In this document: positions 30,219-42,100 of the stretch, piece by piece
How positions within the stretch are numbered: position 1 is the stretch's first letter
How the letters are laid out: every line of letters begins with the position of its first letter
NCBI GenBank assembly: GCA_030068145.1
Contig: JAPJBO010000115.1
Location: 124,001 to 188,000 of the forward strand
Direction of reading: 5' to 3'
Source: Diplonema papillatum
Taxonomy: Eukaryota; Euglenozoa; Diplonemea; Diplonemida; Diplonemidae
DNA length: 64,000 nucleotides
Translations under genes and position numbers: made by a program
The notes under the pieces: generated by a model
Told to the model about the DNA's origin: nothing
The model's input: only the letters and a program-made list of their open reading frames with translations
Database searches by the model: none

Positions 30219-33197
30219 CTATGCAGAATTGGCCTTCGCCTGCACAAAGTTTAGGCGACGGCTCGGGACCATCTCGACAAAACGGTCAACAACCTTCTCC
30301 AAAAAGACCATCGAAAGCTCTGGTGGACCCTCGATACGGATGCGCAGGATCATATCCAAATGTCCGCTCGTGAGCCGGTTCCTTAAAAGATCCAGGGTGT
30401 CTTTGAGAACACTGAATGATCGCTCAACAGCACTCGTCCCTGAGGGATAAGTGGCGACCAACCGCATGGCGGAGACTGCACGTGGGAGTGCTTGCGCCTC
30501 GTGCTTCATGGCATAAAGCAAGGCATCCTGAAAGCTGAAAGCCTCGGGATCTGTGCACCTTTCCTTGGTCATCTGAATGGTCTTGAGCAATTGGGGTAGC
30601 TCGTGCTTCACACCCCGACCCTGGGCAGCACTCCACATCGGCTGGAAATGTCTGTCCTCTTTTCCTGTCACTTGGACCGTTTTGCACGTTGTGAAGTGTT
30701 CAACGAAAGTGTCGATCAATGCTGCATCACTATCGCAGTCGTGTCCGAACGCGTACTTTGGGTCAAAGAGAGCCAGCACACTCACGATACCGTAATCCTT
30801 GAACCGGGTTTTGAGCTGCTCGACTAGCTTCTCACAGTAAACCTTTCCAGTCGCAGCATGGTAAAGGGACCACGATTGCTTGCCGACTGTCTTCCCGCTT
30901 GCGTGCTCGGATATGTACCAATTGTAGTACAGCGGCCACGTGTGGTAGCCAATGTCGGCAGGCTGGATGGACTGGGGGTCCAGGGTCGGGGGAGCGAGGT
31001 CTTTGATGGCAGTGATGGAACTGATTACAACTTCAACTTGTCGGGAAACACCGATGAGAGCGGAGGCCCCCTTTTGTAGCTGCAGGGAAAGAGGACAGAC
31101 AATCCCAAAGATTTCACGCAAGAGGAAGAGGGACGCAATGAATGCCGGGGACAGCAACCGTGTGACAAGCCCAGTCGAAAGAGCGTCTCCGGACTCTGCC
31201 CGGAGGTCTTCGATTGTTTCGTAAATGGCTGGCCACGTGCGAAGGGTCACAGCAGCCGATCTCTCGTTAGTCAACCATCTTGTATCACCGCTTTTAACCA
31301 AGACTTTGTTCGGCATTCGGCTGAACCTTTCCTTTTCCCTCACCTCCTGGATGGTGTCGCGGTACCGTCCCATCCTTTGTGTACTCGCCCTGAGGAAGAA
31401 GAACAAGTCCCTCAGGCTGTTGACACAACTGAGAACGTCAAAGGTGAGCATGGCAGCCCAGACAACTGCCAGTTGCAGTTTGTGAGAACTGCACCACACG
31501 TACACAGCGAAGGCATTGTACTCCCACTTCAGCCTTGCCTGAACCCCTCCAAACTCACCGCTCATGGTATTCGTGCCATCAAGTGCAATCGCCACGAACT
31601 TTTCTGCGGGAACAGGGGCCCCCAAGGGCGGCACCGCCGCGTCCTGAGCGAGTTCCTCTGGTGGGAGACGGTACCGCAGGCGCTTGATGAGCTGCTTAGT
31701 GACACTTGCGGCATCCTTGCCAGCATCTAATGGAAGCATGCACCAAAAGACGTCCCACACCCCGCGCTCCGATGTTCCACGAAGGAAGATGGAGAGTTCC
31801 TCTTGGTGCTTCACATTCTCCGTCTCATCAGCCAAAATTGCGAGATACGGCGATTTCTTCACTCGCTCTTCAATTTCGGTCCTCAGGACCCAGTCGATTG
31901 CCTCCAGGATTTGAGTGGCAATGTTGGTGCTCGTGTAGGTTGCATTACGGGTGGAAGACACAAAGCTCCGGAGATCTGTGTCGGTTCGGGTGATGAGACG
32001 GATCAGGGGCTCGTAGTTGGTTGTGTGGGCTATCCCCTCCTTGACGAGAAAATAGAGCACGCAAACCAGCTTCATGAGCTGGAGACGGTTTTCCTGCACT
32101 GCGGCCTTTCGCAAACCCCCCAAACCCACGCCGGTCAATCGGTGCATTTCTGCCTCTGCAGCTGCCTTGTGAGAGGCGGTGTTCCCATGGGACGTAGATC
32201 GTTCCCCGAGTTTGTCCATGTTCACAAACGGGGTTTCAATCCACTTTTCTGCAGCACTCCCGGTCTTCTTTCCCCCCATTCCTCGGAGAAGCATCCGGTG
32301 GTGCCGGCACAGCGCACAGTAGTAGCCGTGCCGCCCCGCGACAAGCCACGAATAGCGAGCTTTGACTTTTGCAAACCGTTCGTCGTTGGCCCAGTCATCG
32401 CTCGCATCGGAATCCTCATCCTTCTCATCGACGCAGCTTTCGAGGTCTTCAACGACAACGCTCTGATCCAATAACCGCGAGACCTCAAGATCCCACTGCT
32501 CATACGAAGCGATAGGTTGAACAGGGTCCTTCGTCTCTTTCTTCTTTCTTGCTGCCGCTCTTTCGTGCGGAGGCACAGTTCGTTCCGACACCGGTATGAA
32601 TGTCTTCGGTTCTGCACTCCACTCAAAACCCTCCTCTCCTTCTGCTTTTCCCGCCCAAAGAACGTCGTCAGTGACCCCTGGAAACTGACACCGCAGCTGC
32701 TTTTTGCTCACCTTCGTGTGCCACTTCTTTGAGCTCTGCGACGTTCTCGAAGCCTGCGAGGCGGCGGAGTCGTAGCCCTCGGATGCTTTGTCGGCGTCGG
32801 GCAGTGGTGCTTGCTGCGTGGCCTGCTGCTGACGTTTCGGTCCTTTGTCGTGTTCCTGGACTCGAGCCATGAAATCAGCTTTCTTGAGGTACCCGATCCC
32901 TGTTCTCTTCCACGTCAAACCCCGCAGTTTTCCTTGCTCTTCCAACAACACTGCCGACCAAGCCATGTAGTTATGGAGGATCTGCTGGTTTGCTGGGACT
33001 TGGCGTTCAGAGGCAGGTGGCTGAGCTTGAAGTGGTCCAGGAGGGGGTTGTGTCGGTGGCTGTACTTCAGGTGTCGGCTGAGAAGGTGGATCACCTTGTT
33101 GGGTTGGTGGTGTCTCTGTGGCCTCATCGCCTGTCGAGTCCTCGCGCTTACGTTTGAGTGGCGTAAAAAACCCTGCAAGTGTTCCCTGCCGCGACAT
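30219..33197 (-). CDS. hAT-family transposase with N-terminal PIP box
   Basis: Single frame, 992 residues. Residues 4-11 read QGTLAGFF, a canonical PCNA-binding PIP box (Q-x2-L-x2-F-F), followed by basic TPLKRKR. A Ser/Pro/Gln-rich linker follows. A zinc finger of the TTF/ZMYM kind then has YCALCRHH and HGNTASHKAAAEAE. The RNase-H-like catalytic domain shows LAILADETENV (first Asp), VAIALDGTNTMSG (second Asp) and a CSSHKL motif. The C-terminal hAT dimerisation region reads YPSGTSAVERSFSVLK, with the last acidic residue, then LRNRLT. The closest known relatives are the ZNF862/KIAA1586-like hAT proteins. It would cut and paste the element. It is a minus-strand gene among plus-strand hosts and probably functional. 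Confidence 0.9.
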   Translation of the reverse strand: MSRQGTLAGFFTPLKRKREDSTGDEATETPPTQQGDPPSQPTPEVQPPTQPPPGPLQAQPPASERQVPANQQILHNYMAWSAVLLEEQGKLRGLTWKRTGIGYLKKADFMARVQEHDKGPKRQQQATQQAPLPDADKASEGYDSAASQASRTSQSSKKWHTKVSKKQLRCQFPGVTDDVLWAGKAEGEEGFEWSAEPKTFIPVSERTVPPHERAAARKKKETKDPVQPIASYEQWDLEVSRLLDQSVVVEDLESCVDEKDEDSDASDDWANDERFAKVKARYSWLVAGRHGYYCALCRHHRMLLRGMGGKKTGSAAEKWIETPFVNMDKLGERSTSHGNTASHKAAAEAEMHRLTGVGLGGLRKAAVQENRLQLMKLVCVLYFLVKEGIAHTTNYEPLIRLITRTDTDLRSFVSSTRNATYTSTNIATQILEAIDWVLRTEIEERVKKSPYLAILADETENVKHQEELSIFLRGTSERGVWDVFWCMLPLDAGKDAASVTKQLIKRLRYRLPPEELAQDAAVPPLGAPVPAEKFVAIALDGTNTMSGEFGGVQARLKWEYNAFAVYVWCSSHKLQLAVVWAAMLTFDVLSCVNSLRDLFFFLRASTQRMGRYRDTIQEVREKERFSRMPNKVLVKSGDTRWLTNERSAAVTLRTWPAIYETIEDLRAESGDALSTGLVTRLLSPAFIASLFLLREIFGIVCPLSLQLQKGASALIGVSRQVEVVISSITAIKDLAPPTLDPQSIQPADIGYHTWPLYYNWYISEHASGKTVGKQSWSLYHAATGKVYCEKLVEQLKTRFKDYGIVSVLALFDPKYAFGHDCDSDAALIDTFVEHFTTCKTVQVTGKEDRHFQPMWSAAQGRGVKHELPQLLKTIQMTKERCTDPEAFSFQDALLYAMKHEAQALPRAVSAMRLVATYPSGTSAVERSFSVLKDTLDLLRNRLTSGHLDMILRIRIEGPPELSMVFLEKVVDRFVEMVPSRRLNFVQAKANSA

Positions 33198-33721
33198 TGT
33201 TTGTGTTTCCGACGATGAACGTCAGTCCGTCGTTTTTTATGTTGTTATTGTTTGTCTTCACACCCGCACCATTTCTTTTCCTTTATGTTGGTAGTTTCGG
33301 CTGATGCCCACCCTTTTGACAAGGTGTGGTGGGATGGCGATTTTGCGTAGTCGTCGGGTACCGATTTGCAGGTCTTTGTTGGTTGCCACGATGCCCGTTC
33401 TGCCGCCTTGTCATCCCGGTTCCTGGTACCTATTACGAAGCCGTTGAGAACCTCCTCCAGTGTCATCTCGTTTTCGTCGGCGCCGCACAGGGGCTCGTTC
33501 TGTACTCTCTCAGGTGGGTCTCGTCGTTGGTTGTCAACACGTGCTGCATTTCCTGCCTGTCTCGTCTTTTTTTCTTTCTTCCTTTCTCTTCTTTTTTCTG
33601 CCCCTTTTTTCGCACTTCTGGAGCGATTGCGTTGCGATGTGGGGTCGCAGCTTTTCTGGCGATGCTGCAATGAACAGAAAGAAAAACCCCACTGCAGCCC
33701 ACTCAGATTTTCGCCAAGAAT

Positions 33722-33748
33722 CTGGAGTGGGGAAAATCCCCACTCCAG
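33722..33748. repeat. 27-bp palindrome in the hAT right end
   Basis: Perfect 12-base arms (CTGGAGTGGGGA) with a 3-base centre. The left end has a single copy of the arm near 29951. It may be a transposase binding site. Confidence 0.85.
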
Positions 33749-33775
33749 CCCACCCCAGAAAAAACCCTGCTAGCC

Positions 33776-36114
33776 AAAGTGAGAAAAAGAGTGAAAGAGT
33801 ACGAACAGTAGTGAGTAGAGAAGAGAACGAGTGTAAAAGAAGTTGGCGGTAGCACAAACTACCGGGCCAGCGGAGACCACCGCAAAAAGATCTCTAAAAA
33901 TGTATATATAATGTTTCCTTATCCCTCAAAACCAGCACCAATAACAACGCCCCCCCCCTAAATCTATGATGGCAAGTAAACGCGTTTTCATCCGATCCGC
34001 CATTCGTCATTCAAACATGGAAGCGGAAACGGAATTTAGTTCCGCCCTTCCAGGTGCACCGCAACCGGCAGCCATTTTCTTGAACGTATGGAAGCGGGCA
34101 TTTCCATTTGCTTGCCATCTTAGCCCTACATTGGCTACGCGAAACCTGCACGGCTGAGCGTATGGCTACACAGTTGCGTATTAAGGTGGGCATTCAGGCA
34201 TCTACACATGCGGCCGGGGCTTCGTGTGTGACGAGGCTGCGGGCGTTGCGGGGAACGAAGAAGCTACCCATTGCTGCACATTGCTTTCTGCCTGTCGTCA
34301 TACACCTGTGACAAACGCCGATGAACGAGAGAGATCGAGTGCGACTCGTCGTGTTTGCTGGTACTCCTGCATGACACACGTTGCGCTTGTTGTAGCGGTG
34401 CTCATTCTTGCACATGGGGGAAGGTACTAGAAATTGTCACTGCCGCTCGTCGACGGCCCCAGGAGGTCCCCCCCCCTGCATGAGAGGCAGTGCTCTGCCT
34501 AAACAGTAAACTAAGATTTCCCCCCGAAACCCGAACCAATTACCTCCTTCAATCTACAGAGACTACGGCTCGCCACCGAATGTAACGCCCAAGAGCAGAG
34601 CCAACGACCTGTGCCGCACTTTAACAGGCGACACAAAACCGTGGAGTATGCGAACCGGTTCTCTTCCTTCCCTCCCTTCGAAAGAGTAGAGCAGCAGCAG
34701 TTTTTTTTTACCAAACATGAAATGTTGAAGGAAATGAGAAGCTCGTCGCCGCAAACCGCGGCGTTTTCACTTGCGTCCTAAATCCAGCGTTACGTAAAAA
34801 ACGATCAGGCACTGCGTTCAACGAGTACAAGTCTTCTCACAACAACAACACGACGGGTCCGTCTTGTTGCAGTAGTGAAATTGTGCTTTTCGCACTGCGG
34901 TTTGAATACAATCGTGGCCTGTTGCCAAGCGCTGGCGCCCGGCATTGTGCGATGCGTGTCGCAGCCGTTAGCACTAAACTCAGATTAAATTCTTCCTCGG
35001 TACGGTTGCCTTCTGAGCCGTCGTCGCCGAAACCGGCGTCCGAATTTAACTTCTGTTTAATTCTCCTTCGGTGCGGTTGCCTTCGGAGCCGTAGGCGCCG
35101 CTCCGGTGTGCGAATTAAACTCGTGTTTGATGCGCTGTTCTACCAAGCGGACCTCGGCTACGTTCCTTGGCCGGACCGCTGACGCTACGGGATCCTCGGT
35201 TGTGCTCCTTAGCTGGATTGCTAGCTCGATGGGATGAGCTGGCCGGCGTGTGGGCACGGCACGGGCGAATGTGGCCGCCATATGGCGGCTGCGGTTGCGG
35301 GCCGGGCCGGCGGCGACCGCGAGCAGACAGGCTGCGTGCGCGACCACCGTTAGCTGGCTTGCGCTGCCGTGGGCCCGATCGCGCCATTCACGCGGTACCA
35401 TGGGATTGTCCCAATGGCTCCTATCCCAATGGTACAGAGACGAAGGCTGTGGGAGAAGTACTCCACGACAGGGGGCGATCGCCTTCCAGGACTAGGACCG
35501 CACCCTCTCTCTGGGCTGAACGACAGCGGCATTTTGTATATTGCACATGCGGATACATACCAGGCCGCGCGCCGGCGCAGGGGCGTCTACTGCTCTGAGC
35601 CACCGGGCTTGGCAATCGTCGCGCGAGCATCTCGGAGCTCGTGGCTCATCCGCGCGGGATGGGGACGCAAAAGAAAAAAAAAAAGCAAATAGTACTGCGG
35701 CGGACCTCTGTCGGCGGTTCGCTAGGGAGTGCCAAGCACGTCTCTAGCAGGGCAGCTAGCACGAAGCTGAGCACAGTCCCTCTTCCAAAGCAGTCAGCGC
35801 CGAAACGGTTCACAGTCAGTGGGTATATCAGAGAGTGCAAAGCATGTCTTGAAGGGCAGTTAGCACGAAGCTGAGCACAGTCCCTCATCCAAAGCAGTCA
35901 GCGCCGAAACGGTTCACAGTCAGTGGGTAGTGCAAAGCTGCTTGGTTGATCTTGTTCCTGCCGCGGCGCTTGCACGTAATTAGCTAAATTAAACGCTCAG
36001 TTACCCGTGTTTCGTGTGGGCTGCAGCACATACCTCCTTTGCGATTTCACGACTGGCAGGCTCCTGCAGTAGCAGGTGCTAACACAAGTGAACCAACCAC
36101 CTCCCCCCACGCAG
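33776..36114. other. Spacer with repeat L
   Basis: No gene seen. 34960-35130 holds two diverged copies of an 85-bp unit (shared GGTTGCCTTC-GAGCCG). Repeat L covers 35175-35940. Repeat B (minus) lies at 36002-36085. An upstream exon of the MIB gene may be here but was not found. Confidence 0.5.
35175..35940 (+). repeat. Dispersed repeat L, copy 1
   Basis: Shares long blocks with 56505-57000 (GGATCCTCGGTTGTGCTCC, GCGAGCAGACAGGCTGC, CTCTTCCAAAGCAGTC). Its right part is a direct repeat of about 105 bases in two copies (about 35730 and 35838). Confidence 0.85.
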
Positions 36115-39100
36115 AACCGCCAGAGTGGTATCTGAACCAGTCCGTTAAATCTGTTGTGGCCGACGAAGTGACCGCCGGGGCGCGGCGCCGGAACAGCTTG
36201 CTGCAGAAGCGGATGTTCGTGGGGGCGGTTGTGCGGCGGAACGCGGAGACGTGGCGCTGGGGCGACCAAGATGGCGGCGACGGCAGGACGGGCGTGGTGA
36301 CCCAGCTGCTGGGCGGCGGCTACGTGAAGGTGAGGTGGGAGCACGACGGGTTCGAGGGCGCATACCGGTGGGGAGCCGAGGAAGCGTTGGACCTGGTGAT
36401 GTGCAAGGTCCTCGACCCCATAGGCGAGTTCTTGATGTACGCCATGAGGCCCGGGGCCGGCTCGATCCCCGCCCGGGACGCAGTCGAGCTGTTCCGCTAC
36501 AGCAGCGAAATCCGCGACATAATCCACACCTACACCGCCGACGCGGACCTGCCCATCTGCCTCGAGCTCCTGCACTCGCCGGACCGTCTCCACTCCATGC
36601 TAGCCGACCCGTCTCCAAATTACGGCATCTCCGCGCCTGAACTGCACACCGTCCTGACCAACAGCCCGCACAGTCCCGTGTCTGGTCTCAAAAAGCAGCG
36701 CAAGCACAGCGCGGAGGGCAGGCTGTCGCGCAAGGCGAGCACCACGTCAAGCCACGGGGCTTCGATGAAAGTGGTTGTGACGCGGTCTGCTGCCAGCCTG
36801 CACAGCGGCTCGAGAACGCCGCGAACGCCACGAACGCCAAGAACGCCCCAAACCCCGCGAAACCTGTCCCGTGAAGCCTCAGACGTGGCAGGTGTGCTCG
36901 TTTGTCCGAACAGGTGAAAGAGCAGTTTTACGCACAAGAGCAGGCCTGACGGACGCATACCACATTAGCAGCTAGTGGATGGGTCACACCCACGAGTATG
37001 GCGCGGTGGATACTACCTAGCATCCGCTCGTCATCCCTGATACCTAGGGTCGCTGGACGCTTGTGTCTGCGGCCTACGCGCGCGCGCGTAGTATATAGAC
37101 ACAACGCGCGCGCGCGCGCAGCGCGAAGCGCGCACGGAGCGAGAATTTGTTTCAGCTAGCACCAGGTCCTCATCGAAGACTCGGACACACCCTCTTGAAC
37201 CCCAGCTTCCGAGGCTGACTCCGTTACTTCGTTATACAGCATGTGACAGAATATGTGAAGAGACCTCACATGTGAACCCGTAGTCCATATCAGGCATGGC
37301 TATGCGCCACGCAGTCATCACTTGAGTACCGCTAGAACCTACCTCCTCGCACGATTTCTTCGTAGTAACAGTGCGTTGTACACACGAAAGAGAAAGCTGG
37401 CAGCGTGTTCGGGAGAAGAAATTAGCCAACGATCATATCAGGCTAGTCCACCCCCCCCCCCGGCACGTACAAACAAACCGGCGCCTATCCTTTTTCAAAC
37501 GAAAGCAGGACCACCAGCGGCGCCCGTCGTGAAAAGCGGCGAAAAGACCGCACCGACGCTGTCTGTGCAGGTGCCGACCACCGCGCAGCGGAGCCGGTCC
37601 GCCGTGAAGCCGCAGCGGTTCAGGCACAAGTGGCACTGCACCATCCCGAGCCCGATCATGGGGCGCTCGAAGTCCGCGGGACAGCCCGTGGGCTGCTGGC
37701 AGACCGCGAAGGAGCGCCTGCCCTCGGACATCCCGCCGAGCCCCGATCATACCGGGGAACACCGCCAGACCTTTCAACCCACCGCCAACGCTCCCGGCTT
37801 GTGGAAAGTAGGCGGAAAACCAACGAACCTCGCCGAGGCGTTGGACAAACGCGCGAAGTCGAAAACCATCGAAGCGAACATGCGCAAGCTGAAGCAGACC
37901 AGCCTGAACGCGAACAAAGCGCGGGCGATCCTCTCCGCTTCGATCCGGCTGGACGGCCACGCGACCCAGGCGGCAAGGGGCCGGCAGCCGCTGCGCACAG
38001 TGAAGCCGAACGCCGGCCCCGCGGTGGCCCGCGGCGGCTCGCACGGGCGGGGCGACGGCGCGCTGGACCGCATCGCGCTGAAGGCGCCGAAGTGGAACAC
38101 GAGGGTACCGGATTATGAGCCGCATGCCGCGGCGGCGGTGTCGCCGGCGGTGCGGCAGCTGAGCAGCAAGCTGCCGCCGGGTGACCCGTTTTCTGCGCTC
38201 CGCACGTACTCGGCGGTGTCGGCTCGGAATGACGACACCTCGCAGCCGGTCTCGCCCCTTCACTCGGACTCCCTTGACCGGGAGCTGCTCGCCGACTACC
38301 CCGCCGTCGACGGCCCCGCCTGCTTCGACTCGGAGCCGTCGCGCAGCCCGCTGGCCACGCCCGCCAGCGGCTGCGAGCCGTCGCCGGCGGCTTCGGCGCT
38401 GAAGACACCGGGAGGCCGCGCCGGCCAAAAATCGGTGTGGCGCTTTTTTCGTAGTAACAACAGCTTTGTAAACACGAAAGCGAACGCTGGCAGCATGTTT
38501 TGGGAGAAGATTAGCCTAGCATATATCATATTCACTCACTATCAATCATTAACAGGGGCTAATCCTCCCCCGGCACGTACAAACAAACACACGCCTATTA
38601 TTTTCTCTTTAGCCACGTGCAAGATGTGAGGAAGCTGAACCGCCCAAGTAGGACCTTCTGATCATGCTCACCTGCCAATTTTCCACCTGAAAGCACGTCC
38701 AGGATTTGGGCTCAGGGTAGTGCGGTCAACGAAAAGTCTAGTTTCCCTTTTTCCCCTTTCTTTTTTCTCCTACTCTCGCGGTGTACGAGTTTTGTTGCAA
38801 AAGGCACCTGCTTTTGTGGGAAATACTTGAGGAGGCTGCCCGTTGCGAACTCGGGAGACAAGGGAGCCCACACGAAACACAGGCAAATCTAGGTTTAGTG
38901 GCGGGTGTAAGCGTTCAACAACAAAGACCCAATTTGTAGTTGTATTGTTTTCTCCCCCTCTAGCTTCCTTCGAAGCACGAAGACAGCCCCTCGAGAATTC
39001 ATTCGTGTGCACCCCACCGGCAAGCTCACCCTGCTTTGGGTAAGTGTCCTGCAGTACGGTGTCAACTACTCGTTCTTAGTACAACAGGTTAACACATGGC

Positions 39101-42100
39101 TAGTCACAATAGGAAAATGAGAGCGCACTCTACAATTAGTCGTCAAGAGACAACACAGCCATGCACTGCCCCTAGCACAAATAGAATACGCATACCAGTG
39201 TCCGATACCCATGGTCGTTGGGCACGCGTTGGAAACCCCGGATTCGGTGGTGCATCGTTGTTGAGGAAACAGCACGTAGTCCAGCTGCTTGTTGCAGACA
39301 AGCAGAGGCACGCGCAAATGAGGCACACATCGTGAACCTTCCGCAAGAGCGAACATCGACCGTACCGCAAACAGGCTCGTCGACCCGCGCGCGTGCCGCT
39401 GCGCCCCGCCTTCCGCTCGGTGTCGGTTCCCACGGCGAGCCGGCTGTCGAGGACCCCCGTCCCGCCGCCTTGCAGGCCCTCCGGCGGCCCGCGCCTGCGG
39501 TCCAAGACGGCGGCGGTCGCCACGCGTGCCGTCGCGGCGCAGCTGCGCAGCCCGGCGCCGACGCCGGCTCGTTCCGTGCTCTCAAGCGCCGGCAGGCGGC
39601 GCCCGCCGCAGTCGCCGGACATCCGGAGCCAGACGCGGTCCGCCAGTTCCAAAGCGTACTCTCGGTATGTCTCTTGCCTTAATACACACAGGGTAAATAC
39701 AAGTGGGAAAACGATCAACCGGCACGCACAAACAAAAAACAATTCGCTTGAAATTCCGGGGTTTTAGGGTCTCCGTGTGACCGTTCATGAATGGGTTCTC
39801 TTAGAGCAAGAAGGGCTATATGGTTACGGGTTGTATTTTGGTGCACGCTTTCGTTATGGGTTATGGCTAGCCATGTCCGGAACTGTTGGTGACCGACACC
39901 AAGTACGTTCCTTCATGGCGTGTAGTCTTGGGCTTTTTAGTACTAACAATCTTGCGGGTTGCCCTTCAATGTACTGTGCAGGCTGAAAAGACGTGTGTTT
40001 TGGCGGTTGATCAGAATTCCGTACCTGAATACACACAGGGTAAATACAAGTGGGAAAACGAAAAACCCGGACAAACAAAACGAAGCGCCTGTCTTTTTTA
40101 CATATGCGCCAGCTTCGAAGGAAGTGCTCGACAAAAGCTGCCAGACAAAGAACTGAAGGGATTCTCAAGTGCTGTTGCTACCGAGCCACGTGTTATATAT
40201 ATTATATACGTGGGGTCATGCGGGTCTATCCCTACACGACAAGACACACAAACACAACAGGTCAAAAGTCCTGAGTGAGAAAACAACACAACGGCGGTGA
40301 AAGCGAAGAACAAATCCGATTGTGTTTGTATTGTATTTGCCCCTCTACCTCTATATTTCCTCCCTTGCATTCGGAGTCAGTTGTAGGAAATACTTGAGGA
40401 GACTGCCAGTTGCGAAATCTCAATAAGGAGGTAAATGTGTTGTAGCTCACACGAACCGCAGGTAACTCTGCTAAAAGTGTTCTGTTCATTGCGTGTGCAT
40501 TATTCAGTATACAAAATCGTGCATCCCGAAAGTGTCTTTTCGAGAATTGAACTGAAAGACGTTTAGCCGCAGTTAACGTACAATTATGTCTGCATCCCTT
40601 TCACTACCCGACTCCCAGCCCCAATGGCCAACCGGAGACCCTAGGGCACCGAACCTCTAAACCACGACAAACGAAAGACATTTCTTCTGTCGACCATTCA
40701 CGCTGCCCAACATACGCTACGACAGGTCCCACAGTGCACGCTCGGTGAACTCAAAGCGGAGGACGCAGGCCCCAGCCCGGGCTCCCGGCATGCCGCGGTC
40801 GTCTAGTCTTCCGACGCGGGCGTATTGCACGCCCGCGTCGGCGTTGCTCAGCGACAAGGCCTGCCTCGCCGAGCTGACGCCGCCGCCCGCCCGCTTCCAA
40901 AGGGCGCCGCTGCAGGTCCAGAGGCAGCTGCACGTGCAGCCGTGGCGGGGGACCACCGTACGGTCGCCTTCGCCGTCCTCGCGTCTCGTCGAAGAAGCCC
41001 TGTCCGCACGCTCGCGCAGCCCGCCAGTCTCCGGCCCGCGGCTGCACGGGCCTCGGTGGTACAACTTCATCATGCCCCACCAGAAAGCAAGCGTGGTATG
41101 CATTCATTCCATCCGAGCTTGAGACAGTGCCGATCGAGAAGTCGGCATTGTGTTGTTGCAACAACCACCTGCCGAGTGCACCGGTCCAGTGCTCCCGCTG
41201 AGGAAAAAGCAGGCCTTTTATCACACCAAAAATTATTTTCTTGAAAGTATGCCAATACTGCAGGGAATAGTTGACTAGACCTCTTGAGTTTGTGCTGACC
41301 ACGAATTGGGGAGTCGGGAGAACCTACAAAGCCAAAAGCAGGACCGACCCCCCCGTTCGTGAGAAAAAGCGAAGAATAAAAACACCTTCTTTTTTCCATC
41401 TATCTTTGTCAAGAGCTGCAACTCAACTATTCTTGCTCTAAGCAGGGTATTAGTTTGAAGGCTTCCGGGGTTTGCAGATTTAGACCGTTACTATGGGGGG
41501 GTTTTGGGCGGTGTTTCGGTGCCGTTTTCGCCGATGTACGGTGTCTTGGGGCGGAGCCGACACATCTCTTCGGCAAAAGAGGGGTCTTCATGGGTCCTCG
41601 CAACTCAACTATTCCGAAAAACACCCGGCAAGCAAAAAAAGACCGGCTGGTGCACAGTGGGTCGTGGTAGTACAGTGGGCGAGTCGCAACGACAGTTCAA
41701 CAGGAAGGAGAGGGACTCTCGTGAACCAATTGCCCAGTTGCTCCTGCCCGGCATTCATTACCAGGCGCACGATGGTCAGCATTTATTGTGTGCCAGTCTT
41801 GGTGCGTTAAATCCGAACGGTACAGCCCCGTGAACTACATACTGGAGAAACCCCCACGTGCACAAAATAAAAAAAGGGCAAACTACCTTAAATGTCCGGC
41901 TATAGTTTCAAATCCCCCTTATATGTCCGATATTGACATCGTAGTTTCAAAATGCCCCTTATATGCCCAACACATCTTTGACCTTACCCTTATATGTCCA
42001 ACATATTTTCAAAATGCCCCTTATATGTCCGACATATTTTCAAAATGTCCCTTTTATGTCCGACATATTTTCGGACATGTCCTCACATACTTTCAAACTT

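Larger units (their letters stand above)
29922..33768 (-). mobile_element. hAT DNA transposon, apparently whole
   Basis: About 3.85 kb. Imperfect terminal inverted repeats AGGGGTTTTTCTAGG (left) and AGGGTTTTTTCTGG (right, read inward) agree with the A/T-rich, GGG-starting ends of hAT elements. A second inverted motif CTGGAGTGGGGA lies 30-50 bases inside both ends. It contains one long intron-less transposase gene on the minus strand and sits in the spacer between the KH-PLD and MIB genes. Nothing suggests decay. Confidence 0.85.

Noticed and set aside
36039-36114. ATG at 36039 as the start of the MIB gene
   Set aside because: It lies mostly within an antisense repeat B, and a good acceptor follows at 36114. 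It cannot be excluded.
38495-38525. GAGAAGATTAGC resembling U6 snRNA
   Set aside because: Part of repeat E; the rest of U6 is absent and the second copy lacks the match.
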